NCBI RefSeq assembly: GCF_000964545.1
Contig: NZ_BBVD01000010.1
Coordinates: 124,001 to 188,000 of the forward strand
Source: Comamonas thiooxydans
GTDB lineage: Bacteria > Pseudomonadota > Gammaproteobacteria > Burkholderiales > Burkholderiaceae_C
Direction of reading: 5' to 3'
DNA: 64,000 bases
Position 1 is the stretch's first letter; every line of letters begins with the position of its first letter. Positions 18,578 to 27,762 of the stretch are shown piece by piece. The notes beneath the pieces are model-generated. The model was not told the origin of the DNA, did no database searches, and saw only the letters and a list, made by a program, of their open reading frames with translations. The position numbers and the translations under genes were made by a program.

Positions 18578-21427
18578 TCAACCCGTGTTGCGCACTCCGG
18601 CGGCAATGCCGTTGATGGACAGGTGGATGCCGTTCTTGACCCTGTCGTCGGTCTGTCCCGCACGCCAGCGGCGCACCAGCTCCACCTGCAGGTGGTTCAG
18701 CGGGTCGATATAGGGGAAGCGGTGGCGGATGGAGCGCGCCAGTGCGGAGTTGTGCTCCAGGCGCTGCTTGTCGCCCGTGATCTGGTTGAGCGCTTCCACC
18801 GTGCTCTGCCACTCGGCTTCGATCGCGCCGAAGATGCGGCGGCGCAAGCGCGTGTCGGTCACCAGCTCGCTGTAGCGCGAGGCCAGATTCAAGTCGCTCT
18901 TGGCCAGCACCATGTCCATATTCGAGAGCAGGGTGCGGAAGAACGGCCACTGGCGATACATCTTCTGCAGCAGCGCCAGTTGCGCCTTGGCATCCTTGCC
19001 CGGACGGTGGATGAAGGCCTGGATCGCCGAGCCGAAACCGTACCAGCCCGGCAGCGTCAGCCGGCACTGGCCCCAGCTGAAGCCCCAGGGAATGGCACGC
19101 AGGTCTTCGATGGCCTGGGTTGCCTTGCGCGATGCGGGGCGCGAGCCGATATTGAGTTCGGCGATCTCGCGAATCGGCGTGCTGCTGAAGAAGTAATTGG
19201 TAAAGCCCGGAGTCTCGTAGACCAGCGCGCGATAAGCCGCCATGCTGGTTTCGGACAGAAATGCAGCGGCCTCCAGGAAGGCCTTGGTCGCCGGCTTGGT
19301 CGGCTGCAGCAGCGTGGCCTCCAGTGTGGCGGCCACCAGGGTCTCCAGGTTGCGGCGTCCGATCTCGGGGTTGGCGTATTTGGAAGCGATGACCTCGCCC
19401 TGCTCGGTCAGACGGATCTGACCGCGCACCGTGCCTGGCGGCTGTGCCAGAATGGCCTGGTAGCTGGGGCCGCCGCCACGCCCCACGGTGCCGCCGCGGC
19501 CGTGGAACATGCGCAGCCGGATGCCGTAGTGATCGGCCAGATCGTCAAACAGATCGACCAGCGCAATCTCGGCCCGGTACAGCTCCCAGTTGCTGGTGAA
19601 GATGCCGCCGTCCTTGTTGCTGTCGCTGTAGCCCAGCATGATGTCCTGCTCGCCACCGCTTTTTCGGACCAGCTCGGCAATGCCGGGCAACTGGTAGTAG
19701 CGGCGCATGATGGGCGCGGCATTGCGCAGGTCCTCGATGGTCTCGAACAGCGGCACCACGATCAGATCGCATTGCGCGCCGTCCTGCAGGGTGCCGCGCA
19801 GCAGGCCCACTTCCTTTTGCAAAAGCAGCACCTCGAGCAGATCGCTGACGGTCTCGGTGTGGCTGATGATGCAATGACGAATCGCCTCGCTGCCCAGGCG
19901 CTCGCGCAGGCGCTTGGCGGTCTCGAAGATGGCCAGCTCGCTGCGGGTGTGGTCACCGTAGTCGGCGCCCATCACGCGCAAGGGTCGTGCGTCTTCGAGC
20001 AGGCGCACCAGCAGCGCGCATTTGGCGTCTTCTTCGAGCAGGCTGTAATCGAGCTCGACCTTGGCGACCGAGAGCAGCTCGCGCACCACTTCCTCATGCT
20101 TGTCCGAGCTTTGGCGCAGGTCCACCGTGGACAGATAGAAGCCGAAGACCCGCACGGCACGCATCAGCGGGCGCAGGCGCTGCGGCGCCAGGGCATCGCC
20201 GTGATAGCGCGACAGCGAGTCGTCGATGATCTGCAGATCGGCCAGAAAGGCGTCGGCCGATGCATAGGCATTCTGGGGCGCCACGGCATGGCGTGCCGCC
20301 TCGCCGCCCGTCAGCTGCCTGAGCGTCGCGGCCAGCCGCGCATAAATGCCCGTCAGCGCCCGGCGATAAGGCTCGTCGCTACGGTGCACATTGTGGTCGG
20401 GCGAAGCATCGGCCAGTGCCTGCATCTCGGGCGTGATGTCCACCAGATTGGCCGACAGCGACAGCTCGCCGCCCAGATAGTGCACCTCGCGCAGATAGTG
20501 GCGCAGAGCCACATCGGCCTGGCGCGACAGGGCCAGCTCCAGACTCTCGGCCGTCACAAAGGGGTTGCCGTCGCGATCACCGCCAATCCATTGGCCCATG
20601 CGCAAAAAGCTCTGCTCGGGCAGCTTCTCGCCCAGCTCCTGCTCCAGCTGCTCGTAGATCTTGGGGATCTCCTGCAGGAACGTGGCCTCGTAATAGGACA
20701 GAGCGTTCTCGATCTCGTCGGCCACCGTCAGCTTGGAATGACGCAGCAGCCGCGTCTGCCACAGCTGGGCCACGCAGGCTCGCAGTTGCGCCTCCACCCG
20801 CGTCAACTCGCGTGGGGTCAGCGCGTCCTTGGCGCTGTTGTAGAGCTGGGCGCGCATCAGGATATCGTCGCGCTCGGCCAGCAACTGGGCGATGCGGCGC
20901 TCGGCCGTCAGAATGCTCTGGCGCTGCACCTCGGTGGGGTGAGCCGTCAGCACGGGCGAGATGAAACTCTTGGCCAGCGTATCGACCACGGTGGCCGTCG
21001 AGATGCCCGCCCAGCGCAGGCGCGCCAGTGCCACCTCGATGCTGCCTTCCTGCGTGTTGCCGGCGCGCTCGTGCACGGCGCGGCGGCGGATGTGGTGGCG
21101 GTCTTCGGCCAGATTGGCCAGGTGCGAGAAGTAGGTGAAGGCGCGAATCACGCTCACCGTCTGATCGCTGGACAGTCCCTTGAGCAGCTTCTTGAGCGCC
21201 TTGTCGGCCGCCTCGTCGGCATCGCGCCTGAAGGCCACCGATAGCTGGCGCACCTGCTCGACCAGCTCGTAGGCCGGCCCGCCTTCCTGCTCGCGAATCA
21301 CATCGCCCAGAATGCGCCCCAGCAGCCGTATGTCCTCGATCAGCGGCAAATCCTTGTCGGTCTTGCGCACCGGCTTGTCGCCATGTTTGTCTGTATGTGC
21401 GGCGCTCTTGGGGCGGGCGGAAGGCAT
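18578..21427 (-). CDS. ppc: Phosphoenolpyruvate carboxylase
   Basis: This 949-residue, full-length enzyme adds bicarbonate to PEP to make oxaloacetate and so refills the TCA cycle. Seen motifs are the catalytic-His segment VLTAHPTEVQRQS, GGDRDGNPFVT, GYSDSNKDGGIFTSNWELY and FHGRGGTVGRGGGPSY, and the family's C-terminal end RNTG. The ATG is preceded by AAGGAG. It is divergent from hemC with a 78-bp gap. Confidence 0.97.
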   Translation of the reverse strand: MPSARPKSAAHTDKHGDKPVRKTDKDLPLIEDIRLLGRILGDVIREQEGGPAYELVEQVRQLSVAFRRDADEAADKALKKLLKGLSSDQTVSVIRAFTYFSHLANLAEDRHHIRRRAVHERAGNTQEGSIEVALARLRWAGISTATVVDTLAKSFISPVLTAHPTEVQRQSILTAERRIAQLLAERDDILMRAQLYNSAKDALTPRELTRVEAQLRACVAQLWQTRLLRHSKLTVADEIENALSYYEATFLQEIPKIYEQLEQELGEKLPEQSFLRMGQWIGGDRDGNPFVTAESLELALSRQADVALRHYLREVHYLGGELSLSANLVDITPEMQALADASPDHNVHRSDEPYRRALTGIYARLAATLRQLTGGEAARHAVAPQNAYASADAFLADLQIIDDSLSRYHGDALAPQRLRPLMRAVRVFGFYLSTVDLRQSSDKHEEVVRELLSVAKVELDYSLLEEDAKCALLVRLLEDARPLRVMGADYGDHTRSELAIFETAKRLRERLGSEAIRHCIISHTETVSDLLEVLLLQKEVGLLRGTLQDGAQCDLIVVPLFETIEDLRNAAPIMRRYYQLPGIAELVRKSGGEQDIMLGYSDSNKDGGIFTSNWELYRAEIALVDLFDDLADHYGIRLRMFHGRGGTVGRGGGPSYQAILAQPPGTVRGQIRLTEQGEVIASKYANPEIGRRNLETLVAATLEATLLQPTKPATKAFLEAAAFLSETSMAAYRALVYETPGFTNYFFSSTPIREIAELNIGSRPASRKATQAIEDLRAIPWGFSWGQCRLTLPGWYGFGSAIQAFIHRPGKDAKAQLALLQKMYRQWPFFRTLLSNMDMVLAKSDLNLASRYSELVTDTRLRRRIFGAIEAEWQSTVEALNQITGDKQRLEHNSALARSIRHRFPYIDPLNHLQVELVRRWRAGQTDDRVKNGIHLSINGIAAGVRNTG

Positions 21428-21505
21428 GAACTATTCTCCTTGGGCACGGTGTAGGGCAACTTGCCATGCTAGCATTCCCCGTTACCCGCTTGAGACCGCG
21501 CCGTC

Positions 21506-22450
21506 ATGAAATTTTCTGCATCCTCACCCACATCCATCGTCATTGCCACACGTGAGAGCCAGCTGGCCATGTGGCAGGCCGAGCATGTGCAGGCGATCTT
21601 GCGCGGCCGTGGCCACAGCGTCGATCTGCTGGGGATGACGACCAAGGGCGATCAGATTCTGGACCGAGCCCTGTCCAAGGTGGGTGGCAAGGGTCTGTTC
21701 GTCAAGGAGCTCGAAGTGGCTCTCGAGGAAGGCCGCGCCGATCTGGCCGTGCATTCCTTGAAGGATGTGCCCATGGAGCTGCCCGAGGGCTTTGTGCTGG
21801 CCTGCGTGATGACGCGCGAAGACCCGCGCGACGCCTTTGTCTCCAACCGATATGCATCGCTGGACGAGCTGCCCCAGGGAGCCGTGGTCGGCACCTCCAG
21901 CCTGCGTCGCCAGGCCCTGCTGCAGGCGCTGCGTCCCGATCTCAGGATCGAGGCCCTGCGTGGCAATGTCAACACCCGCCTGCGCAAGCTCGACGAAGGT
22001 CAGTACGACGCCATCGTGCTGGCAGCCGCCGGCCTGATGCGCCTGGAGATGAGCGAGCGCATCCGCGCCAGGTTCGACCCGGCCCAGATGCTGCCCGCTG
22101 CCGGTCAGGGCGCACTGGGCATCGAGGTACGCGCGGATCGCCAGGACATCATCGACGCTCTGGCCCCGCTGGCCCATATGCCCACCTGGCTGACCGTGAC
22201 CGCCGAGCGCGCCGTCAGCCGCTGCATGGGCGGCAGCTGCTCCATGCCGCTGGCCGCCTACGGCCGCTTTGAAGGCAACACCCTGCACATGGATGCAGCC
22301 TGGGGCGATATGGAGGGCAGCAAGGGCCTGGTGCGCGTGCAGGCCAGCGCCAGCGTCACGGACTTTGCCAGCGCCAACGCTCTGGGCGAGCAACTGGCCG
22401 CGCAGCTGCAAGCCGCGGGTGCCGTGCCTGCGGTGCCCAAGCAGGACTGA
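21506..22450 (+). CDS. hemC: Porphobilinogen deaminase (hydroxymethylbilane synthase)
   Basis: This 314-residue enzyme joins four porphobilinogens into hydroxymethylbilane. It shows IATRESQLAMWQAEHV, SLKDVPMELPEGF, GTSSLRRQALL and the cofactor-bearing Cys in GGSCSMPLAAYG. It is the first gene of a heme operon hemC-hemD-hemX-hemY, with hemD 13 bp downstream. Confidence 0.97.
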   Translation: MKFSASSPTSIVIATRESQLAMWQAEHVQAILRGRGHSVDLLGMTTKGDQILDRALSKVGGKGLFVKELEVALEEGRADLAVHSLKDVPMELPEGFVLACVMTREDPRDAFVSNRYASLDELPQGAVVGTSSLRRQALLQALRPDLRIEALRGNVNTRLRKLDEGQYDAIVLAAAGLMRLEMSERIRARFDPAQMLPAAGQGALGIEVRADRQDIIDALAPLAHMPTWLTVTAERAVSRCMGGSCSMPLAAYGRFEGNTLHMDAAWGDMEGSKGLVRVQASASVTDFASANALGEQLAAQLQAAGAVPAVPKQD

Positions 22451-22463
22451 GCCGCGCCTGCCC

Positions 22464-23309
22464 ATGTGCCGCGTTCTGGTCACCCGCCCCTTGCATGATG
22501 CGAAACCCTGGGTCGATGCGTTTCGCGCCCGCGGCCTGCAGGCCGAGGCCTTGCCGCTGATAGGCATAGGGCCCTGCACAGACCCGGCTGCACACCAGGC
22601 TCTGCTGAGGGCGCGACAGTTGGCGCTGAAACCCGGTCACTACCGGGCCGTGATGTTTGTCAGCGGCAATGCGGTGCAGTATTTTTTTGCCCAGGATCAA
22701 ACTCCAGCGTTGGATGCTGAAGCGTTGCTAGCGCCTGATACCAGGGCGTGGACCCCCGGCCCGGGCACAGAGCGGGCCCTGCTCGAAGCAGGACTGGCCT
22801 CTCTTCAGATCGACGGCCCTTCGCCTGACGCAGCGCAGTTCGAGTCCGAAGCGCTTTGGCAGAACGTCCACGGCCAGGTTCGAACCGGCGACCGCGTGCT
22901 GATCGTGCGCGGCACCAGCCCTGCGACCGCCCCCGTCGCCGGCAATGCCGGCATGCCAGTACCGTCCACACAAGGCGCAGGCCGTGACTGGCTGGCAGCC
23001 CGGCTGCGCGAAGCCGGAGCCGAGGTGGAACTGCTGGCCGTGTATGAGCGCCAGCTTCCGCCATGGACGGCGCAACAGCTGGATCTGGCCCGGCAAGCCG
23101 CCAGCGACGGCAGCCTGTGGCTGTTCAGCAGCTCGGAAGCTGTTGCCAACCTGCAACAGCTGCTGCCCCAGCAGCAATGGCACTCGGGGTTAGCGCTCAC
23201 CACCCATGAACGCATTGCCAGCAAAGCACTTTCAGCAGGTTTCGGTCGGGTTTTGCACAGTCGCCCAAGTCTGGACGATGTGGTTGCGTCTATAGAATCG
23301 GCTCTATGA
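22464..23309 (+). CDS. hemD: Uroporphyrinogen-III synthase
   Basis: This 281-residue protein starts MCRVLVTRPLHDAKPWVDAF and has the weakly conserved HemD fold with VMFVSGNAVQYFF and SLWLFSSSEAVANL. It closes hydroxymethylbilane to uroporphyrinogen III. The frame is open upstream into hemC, but the ATG at 22464 fits the family. Its stop overlaps the hemX start (ATGA), suggesting translational coupling. Confidence 0.92.
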   Translation: MCRVLVTRPLHDAKPWVDAFRARGLQAEALPLIGIGPCTDPAAHQALLRARQLALKPGHYRAVMFVSGNAVQYFFAQDQTPALDAEALLAPDTRAWTPGPGTERALLEAGLASLQIDGPSPDAAQFESEALWQNVHGQVRTGDRVLIVRGTSPATAPVAGNAGMPVPSTQGAGRDWLAARLREAGAEVELLAVYERQLPPWTAQQLDLARQAASDGSLWLFSSSEAVANLQQLLPQQQWHSGLALTTHERIASKALSAGFGRVLHSRPSLDDVVASIESAL

Positions 23310-24421
23310 GCTCCGATGCCATCCCCACCTCCGACAACCAACCCTCAGCCTCCTCCCCCAGCCAGGACCCTTCCGCGCCCGCTCAGACCGGGCGTGGAGT
23401 CCCCACGGCTTTGGTGCTGACGCTGGGAGCGGTGGCTGCCGCAGCCCTGGTCGCCTGCGGCATGCTGTGGCAGCGCGTGGGCAATATGCAGGAGCAACTG
23501 GCGCGTCAGTCGGCGCAGTCCGGCGCGCAGTCGGTGGAGGCTCGTACCCTGGCCAAGGATGCTCAGGATCTGGCTCGCGACAGCGCAGCACGTGTCTCCG
23601 TGATGGAAGCGCGTGTGGCCGAACTCAGCCTGCAACGCAACCAGCTTGAAGAACTGATGCAAAGCATGTCGCGCTCGCGCGATGAAAACCTCGTGGCTGA
23701 TATCGAATCCTCGATACGCATGGCCCAGCAACAGGCTGAACTCTCAGGCAGCCTGCAGCCATTGGTGGCGAGCCTCAAATCAGCCAGAAAGCGCGTGGAA
23801 AGCACGGCCCAGCCGCGTCTGGCGCCCGTCGTGCGCGCCATTGATCTGGATCTGGACAAGCTCTCGCGCATGAGCGTGACGGACACCACAGGGGTGCTCA
23901 GCCGTATCGAGGACCTGATCCGTCAGGTGGACGACCTGGCTCTCATCAACGATGTGGGTCGCCCGCGTACGCGCGATGCTCAGCCCCGCAAGACGGCGGC
24001 CGCTCATGACACTCCCGAGGACGCCAGCCTCTCCCTCACTCAATGGGCCTGGTGGCAGGGCCAGGGTCAGCGGGTCTGGGACTCCTTCAAGGATGGCGCG
24101 GCCGATCTGGTGCGCGTGCGCCGCATCGATCACCCCGAGGTGGCCCTGCTGGCCCCCGAGCAGGGCTATTTCCTGCGCGAGAACCTCAAGCTGCAACTGC
24201 TCAATGCCCGTCTGGCCCTGCTGTCGCGCCAGTGGGAATCGGCACGCGCCGACCTGAGCTCTGCAGGCACCTTGCTCAACAAATACTTTGACGCACGCTC
24301 GCGGCGTACCCAGATCGCCCAGGCGCAGTTGCAGCAGATTCAGGCCAATCTGCATACGGGCGGACGCGTGGAGCTTGAAGACACGCTGAACGCTCTGACC
24401 ACAGCGGCCGCCGGCCGCTAA
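23306..24421 (+). CDS. hemX: HemX-like membrane protein of the heme operon
   Basis: The 371-residue protein has a Ser/Pro-rich cytoplasmic start, one membrane helix (ALVLTLGAVAAAALVACGML, about residues 35-54), a coiled coil and a helical domain. It matches the HemX family often misnamed uroporphyrinogen-III C-methyltransferase, but it has no SAM-methyltransferase motifs. Its exact role is unsettled; it may scaffold heme enzymes at the membrane. It overlaps hemD by 4 bp and is 17 bp before hemY. Confidence 0.9.
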   Translation: MSSDAIPTSDNQPSASSPSQDPSAPAQTGRGVPTALVLTLGAVAAAALVACGMLWQRVGNMQEQLARQSAQSGAQSVEARTLAKDAQDLARDSAARVSVMEARVAELSLQRNQLEELMQSMSRSRDENLVADIESSIRMAQQQAELSGSLQPLVASLKSARKRVESTAQPRLAPVVRAIDLDLDKLSRMSVTDTTGVLSRIEDLIRQVDDLALINDVGRPRTRDAQPRKTAAAHDTPEDASLSLTQWAWWQGQGQRVWDSFKDGAADLVRVRRIDHPEVALLAPEQGYFLRENLKLQLLNARLALLSRQWESARADLSSAGTLLNKYFDARSRRTQIAQAQLQQIQANLHTGGRVELEDTLNALTTAAAGR

Positions 24422-24438
24422 TCGAGGAGGACACAGAA

Positions 24439-25749
24439 ATGCGCGCCGCCTTGTGGTTGATGGGTCTGTTTGCCGTGGCCGTGGCCATGGCACTGTTTGC
24501 CGGCAATAACCAGAGCTCGGTCACCTGGTTCTGGTCGCCCTACCGGGTGGACATGTCGCTGAACCTGGCCCTGGTTCTGCTCTTTCTGGCTTTTGTGCTG
24601 CTTTATGTCGCGCTGCGTGCCCTGGCAGTGCTGCTGCAAATGCCGCATCAGGCACGCCGCTGGCGCATGCAGCAAAAAGAGCGCGGCATGAACCAGAGCC
24701 TGCTCGAAGCGCTCTCGCATCTGCAGGCCGGCCGCTTTTTGCGCGCCCGCAAATCGGCTTTGGCCGCCTTGTCCACCGAGCAATCGCTGCGCGAAGCAAA
24801 GGCCGGCCTGCCTTATGGCGAACGCCTGAACGCAACGGCCCATCTGATCGCCGCCGATGCCTCCCACGCCCTGCAGGATGCAGCCTTGCGCGACAAGCAC
24901 TGGCAACAGGCTCTGGACGTGCTGCCCATCCCCGGCAACACCCAGGACATGGAAATTCGCGAAGGCGCCCAGATGCGCGCAGCCCGCTGGGCACTGGACG
25001 ACCGCGATGCCGCCGAATCGATTCGCCGCCTGGGCGAGTTGCCGCTGGGCGCAGGCCGCCGCACGATTGCCCTGCGCATCAAGCTCAAGGCAGCACGCCT
25101 GTCTGGCGACACGCAGGCGGCGCTCGACACCGCCCGTCTGCTGGCCAAGCACCGCGCCTTCTCTCCCGCGGCCTCGGCCAGCGTGGTCCGCGGCCTGTTG
25201 CTGGCCAGCATTCGCGACGCACGTGACACCTCGTCGCTGCAGCAGTTCTGGCTGTCGCTGGACGAAGACGAGCGCGCCATGCCCGAAGTGGCCATCCCAG
25301 CCACGGAACGCCTGATCGAGCTGGGTGGCGAAGCCCAGCAGGCACGCGCCTGGCTGCTGCCCGTGTGGGAGCATTTGCTGACCCAGCCCGGACCACGCAC
25401 GGAAACCCATCTGCCCAAGCTGGTGGAAGTGTTGCAGTCAAGCCTGGGCAAGCTGGATGGAGCCTGGCTGGCTCGCATGGAAGCCGCAGCCAATGCCAAC
25501 CCGCGCGAATCGCGCCTGCAATACCTGGCCGGCATGGCCTGCGTGCAGCGCGAGCTATGGGGCAAGGCCCAGCAGTTGCTGACCCGCGCCGCACCGCTGC
25601 TGCAAGACCCCCAGCTGCGCACGCGCGCCTGGCAGCGCCTGGCGCTGATGGCCGAGCACCGTGGCGATATGGAGGCCTCGGCCATCGCCTGGAAGCTCGC
25701 AGCCCAGGCCATGGTGGTGCTACCGGACAATCCGGCGCAGGACGAATAG
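24439..25749 (+). CDS. hemY: HemY-type TPR membrane protein of the heme operon
   Basis: The 436-residue protein has two N-terminal membrane helices (LWLMGLFAVAVAMALFAG and LNLALVLLFLAFVLLYVAL) and a long helical TPR-like domain. It belongs to the proteobacterial HemY family, which is not the oxidase HemY of Gram-positive bacteria. GAGGAGG precedes the ATG. It is the last gene of the hem operon and converges on the cytochrome c gene. Confidence 0.92.
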   Translation: MRAALWLMGLFAVAVAMALFAGNNQSSVTWFWSPYRVDMSLNLALVLLFLAFVLLYVALRALAVLLQMPHQARRWRMQQKERGMNQSLLEALSHLQAGRFLRARKSALAALSTEQSLREAKAGLPYGERLNATAHLIAADASHALQDAALRDKHWQQALDVLPIPGNTQDMEIREGAQMRAARWALDDRDAAESIRRLGELPLGAGRRTIALRIKLKAARLSGDTQAALDTARLLAKHRAFSPAASASVVRGLLLASIRDARDTSSLQQFWLSLDEDERAMPEVAIPATERLIELGGEAQQARAWLLPVWEHLLTQPGPRTETHLPKLVEVLQSSLGKLDGAWLARMEAAANANPRESRLQYLAGMACVQRELWGKAQQLLTRAAPLLQDPQLRTRAWQRLALMAEHRGDMEASAIAWKLAAQAMVVLPDNPAQDE

Positions 25750-25853
25750 GCGCGCTCCGACACGGCTTACAAGCAACAGGCAAGCCGCTACTGCGGCACT
25801 GAGTTGCGCGGACGCTGTGCGGCCAACTACCCTGCTCTCGCCGAGCGCAAAGC

Positions 25854-25897
25854 AAAAGGCCACGACCGCCGCGGCAAGCCGCGAGCGACCGTGGCCT
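25854..25897 (-). terminator. Terminator of the cytochrome/molybdenum hydroxylase operon
   Basis: Read leftward, AGGCCACG...CGTGGCCT with a second GC-rich stem inside is followed by TTTTGCTTT. It lies 17 bp after the cytochrome c stop. Confidence 0.7.
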
Positions 25898-25913
25898 CAA
25901 GCCAGGTCTGGAC

Positions 25914-27200
25914 TTACTTGCTGTGCTCTATGGTCTTCACATGCTCCGCCACCTGCGCGGCGGTCACGTCGCCAGGGCGGCCGCCCCAGGTCTGACGCAT
26001 GTAGTTGACCAGGTCGGCCATCTCCTCGTTGCTGAGCTTGTCGGCATAGCCAGGCATGGTCTGCATGCGTTCGCCATGGGCCAGGTCACGCTCGTGCACG
26101 CCCTCGCGGATCACGCGAATCAGGTTGATGGGCGTGGGGAACATGGCCGTGGTGTTGGTGCTCATGGGCACCGACGAATGCGGCTGGCCTTGGCCCTGCG
26201 CACCGTGGCAGCCTGCACACAGGCCAAGGTACAGGTTTTCGCCCTTGACGCTGATCTGCCCCTCGGCAGCCTTGAGCTTGGGCCCTGGCATCTCGCGGTT
26301 CTGGGTCAGATAGGCGGCCATGGCGCGCACATCGGCCTCCGCCATGCGCGAGGTGGAATGTTCGAGTACCGATGACATACGGAAAGTCATCACCCCTTGC
26401 GGCGACAGGCCGGTGCGGAAGAACTTGACCAGATCGTCCTTGGTCCAGCCGCGCTCGCTCAGGGCATCGGGGGTCAGCGCCGGAGCGTAGGAACCTTCGA
26501 TGGTGTTGCCCTCAAGATAGCGCGAGCCATCCATGGCGAAGGTGGCCTTGGTGCGCGGGCTGTGGCATTCGGCACAGTGACCCAGCACATCCACCAGATA
26601 CTTGCCGCGCACCAGTTCGTCCACCGACATGTCGAACTCCTTGGCAGCGGGGCGATTGAGCGCATTCCACATGGCCACGGCAGGGCGGATGCTGAACGGG
26701 AAATTCATCTCGCTGGGCTTGTTGGCGACTTCCACGGCCGGCTGCTTCATCAGCCACACCCACAGCGCATCGACATCGGCACGCGTGATCTGGTGGTAGC
26801 TGGCATAGGGCATGGCCGGATAGAGGTTCTTGCGGCCGGGCGCCATGCCGGCAGCCACTGCTCGGTACAGATCGTCGGCCGTCCAGCCGCCGATGCCGTG
26901 CTCCTTGGAAGGCGAGATATTGCTACCGTAAAGCGTGCCCATGGGGGTGACCATGGGCACGCCGCCCGCCAGCTCCGCCCCCGTGGCGGGCGAGCTGTGG
27001 CAGGCCGCACAGTCACCGCCGCGAAACACCTGCTCGCCGCGCTTGTAGAGCGCATCGAACTCCTGCGGGCCCAGCTTGGCAAAGTCCACCGTGGCCGGCG
27101 GGACGTCGCCGCTTGCGCTGCCGTACAGATACATGCCTCCGGCCACGAGCACACCCAGCACGGCGGCTGCGCCCAGGCCCTTGATCCAGGTCTTAGCCAT
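25914..27200 (-). CDS. Triheme cytochrome c subunit of a membrane-bound molybdenum hydroxylase
   Basis: The 428-residue protein has an N-terminal helix (GLGAAAVLGVLVAGGMYLYG) serving as signal or anchor and three heme sites: CAACH near residue 65, CAECH in the middle and CAGCH near the C-terminus. It belongs to the alcohol/aldehyde/gluconate dehydrogenase cytochrome family. Its gene overlaps the end of the 2Fe-2S gene by 8 bp, so it most likely takes electrons from that hydroxylase in the periplasm and passes them to the respiratory chain. Confidence 0.93.
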   Translation of the reverse strand: MAKTWIKGLGAAAVLGVLVAGGMYLYGSASGDVPPATVDFAKLGPQEFDALYKRGEQVFRGGDCAACHSSPATGAELAGGVPMVTPMGTLYGSNISPSKEHGIGGWTADDLYRAVAAGMAPGRKNLYPAMPYASYHQITRADVDALWVWLMKQPAVEVANKPSEMNFPFSIRPAVAMWNALNRPAAKEFDMSVDELVRGKYLVDVLGHCAECHSPRTKATFAMDGSRYLEGNTIEGSYAPALTPDALSERGWTKDDLVKFFRTGLSPQGVMTFRMSSVLEHSTSRMAEADVRAMAAYLTQNREMPGPKLKAAEGQISVKGENLYLGLCAGCHGAQGQGQPHSSVPMSTNTTAMFPTPINLIRVIREGVHERDLAHGERMQTMPGYADKLSNEEMADLVNYMRQTWGGRPGDVTAAQVAEHVKTIEHSK

Positions 27201-27762
27201 TGTTGACGACCTCCTTGCTGCGCTTGCCCGTGGTCAGGCCCGGCGTCTTCAGGATCACGTCGCGCACGGCGTTGTAGTAGCGCACATAGCCGGTGCAACG
27301 GCAGATATGGGGCTCCAGTTGCTCCTCGATGGCTTTTTCCACCTCATCGGCGGGTACCGGCTGCTTCTGGAGCTTTTCCACCAGCACGGTGGCCGAGTTC
27401 ACGAAACCGGGCGTGCAGTAGCCGCACTGGAAGGAATAGTGCTCGAGAAAGGCCTTCTGCACCGGCGAGGGATGGACCACGCCCTTGTCGTCCACCGAGG
27501 CAATGCCTTCCACGGTACGAATGGTCTTGCCGTTGAGCCAGGTCACGCCGGTCACACAGGCGGGCACGGTGATCGAGCCTTTTTCCGGGTCGTCGACGAT
27601 GATGGTGCAGGCGCGGCACACGCCCTGGCCGCAGCCCAGGCGCGTGCCGTTCATGCCCGCGTACTCCTGCAGGAACTCGATCATCATCAGGTCCTTGGGA
27701 ACGTCGACGGGGCCTACCTGTTTGCGATTGATGGTGGCGGAAAATTGGATACGGTCCTGCAT
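27193..27762 (-). CDS. (2Fe-2S)-binding subunit of molybdenum hydroxylase (IorA/NicA-like)
   Basis: The 189-residue protein has the two 2Fe-2S motifs CGQGVCRACTIIV and CGYCTPGF...CRCTGYVRYY. The start at 27762 overlaps the stop of the preceding gene (ATGA). The C-terminus has a short basic tail GKRSKEV. It links the Mo subunit to the triheme cytochrome, replacing the FAD subunit of classical xanthine dehydrogenase. Confidence 0.93.
   Translation of the reverse strand: MQDRIQFSATINRKQVGPVDVPKDLMMIEFLQEYAGMNGTRLGCGQGVCRACTIIVDDPEKGSITVPACVTGVTWLNGKTIRTVEGIASVDDKGVVHPSPVQKAFLEHYSFQCGYCTPGFVNSATVLVEKLQKQPVPADEVEKAIEEQLEPHICRCTGYVRYYNAVRDVILKTPGLTTGKRSKEVVNNG

Noticed and set aside
18623..21244. 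Long plus-strand open frame of 873 codons
   Set aside because: It lies wholly opposite ppc, whose motifs are complete; the antisense frame is a GC-bias artefact.
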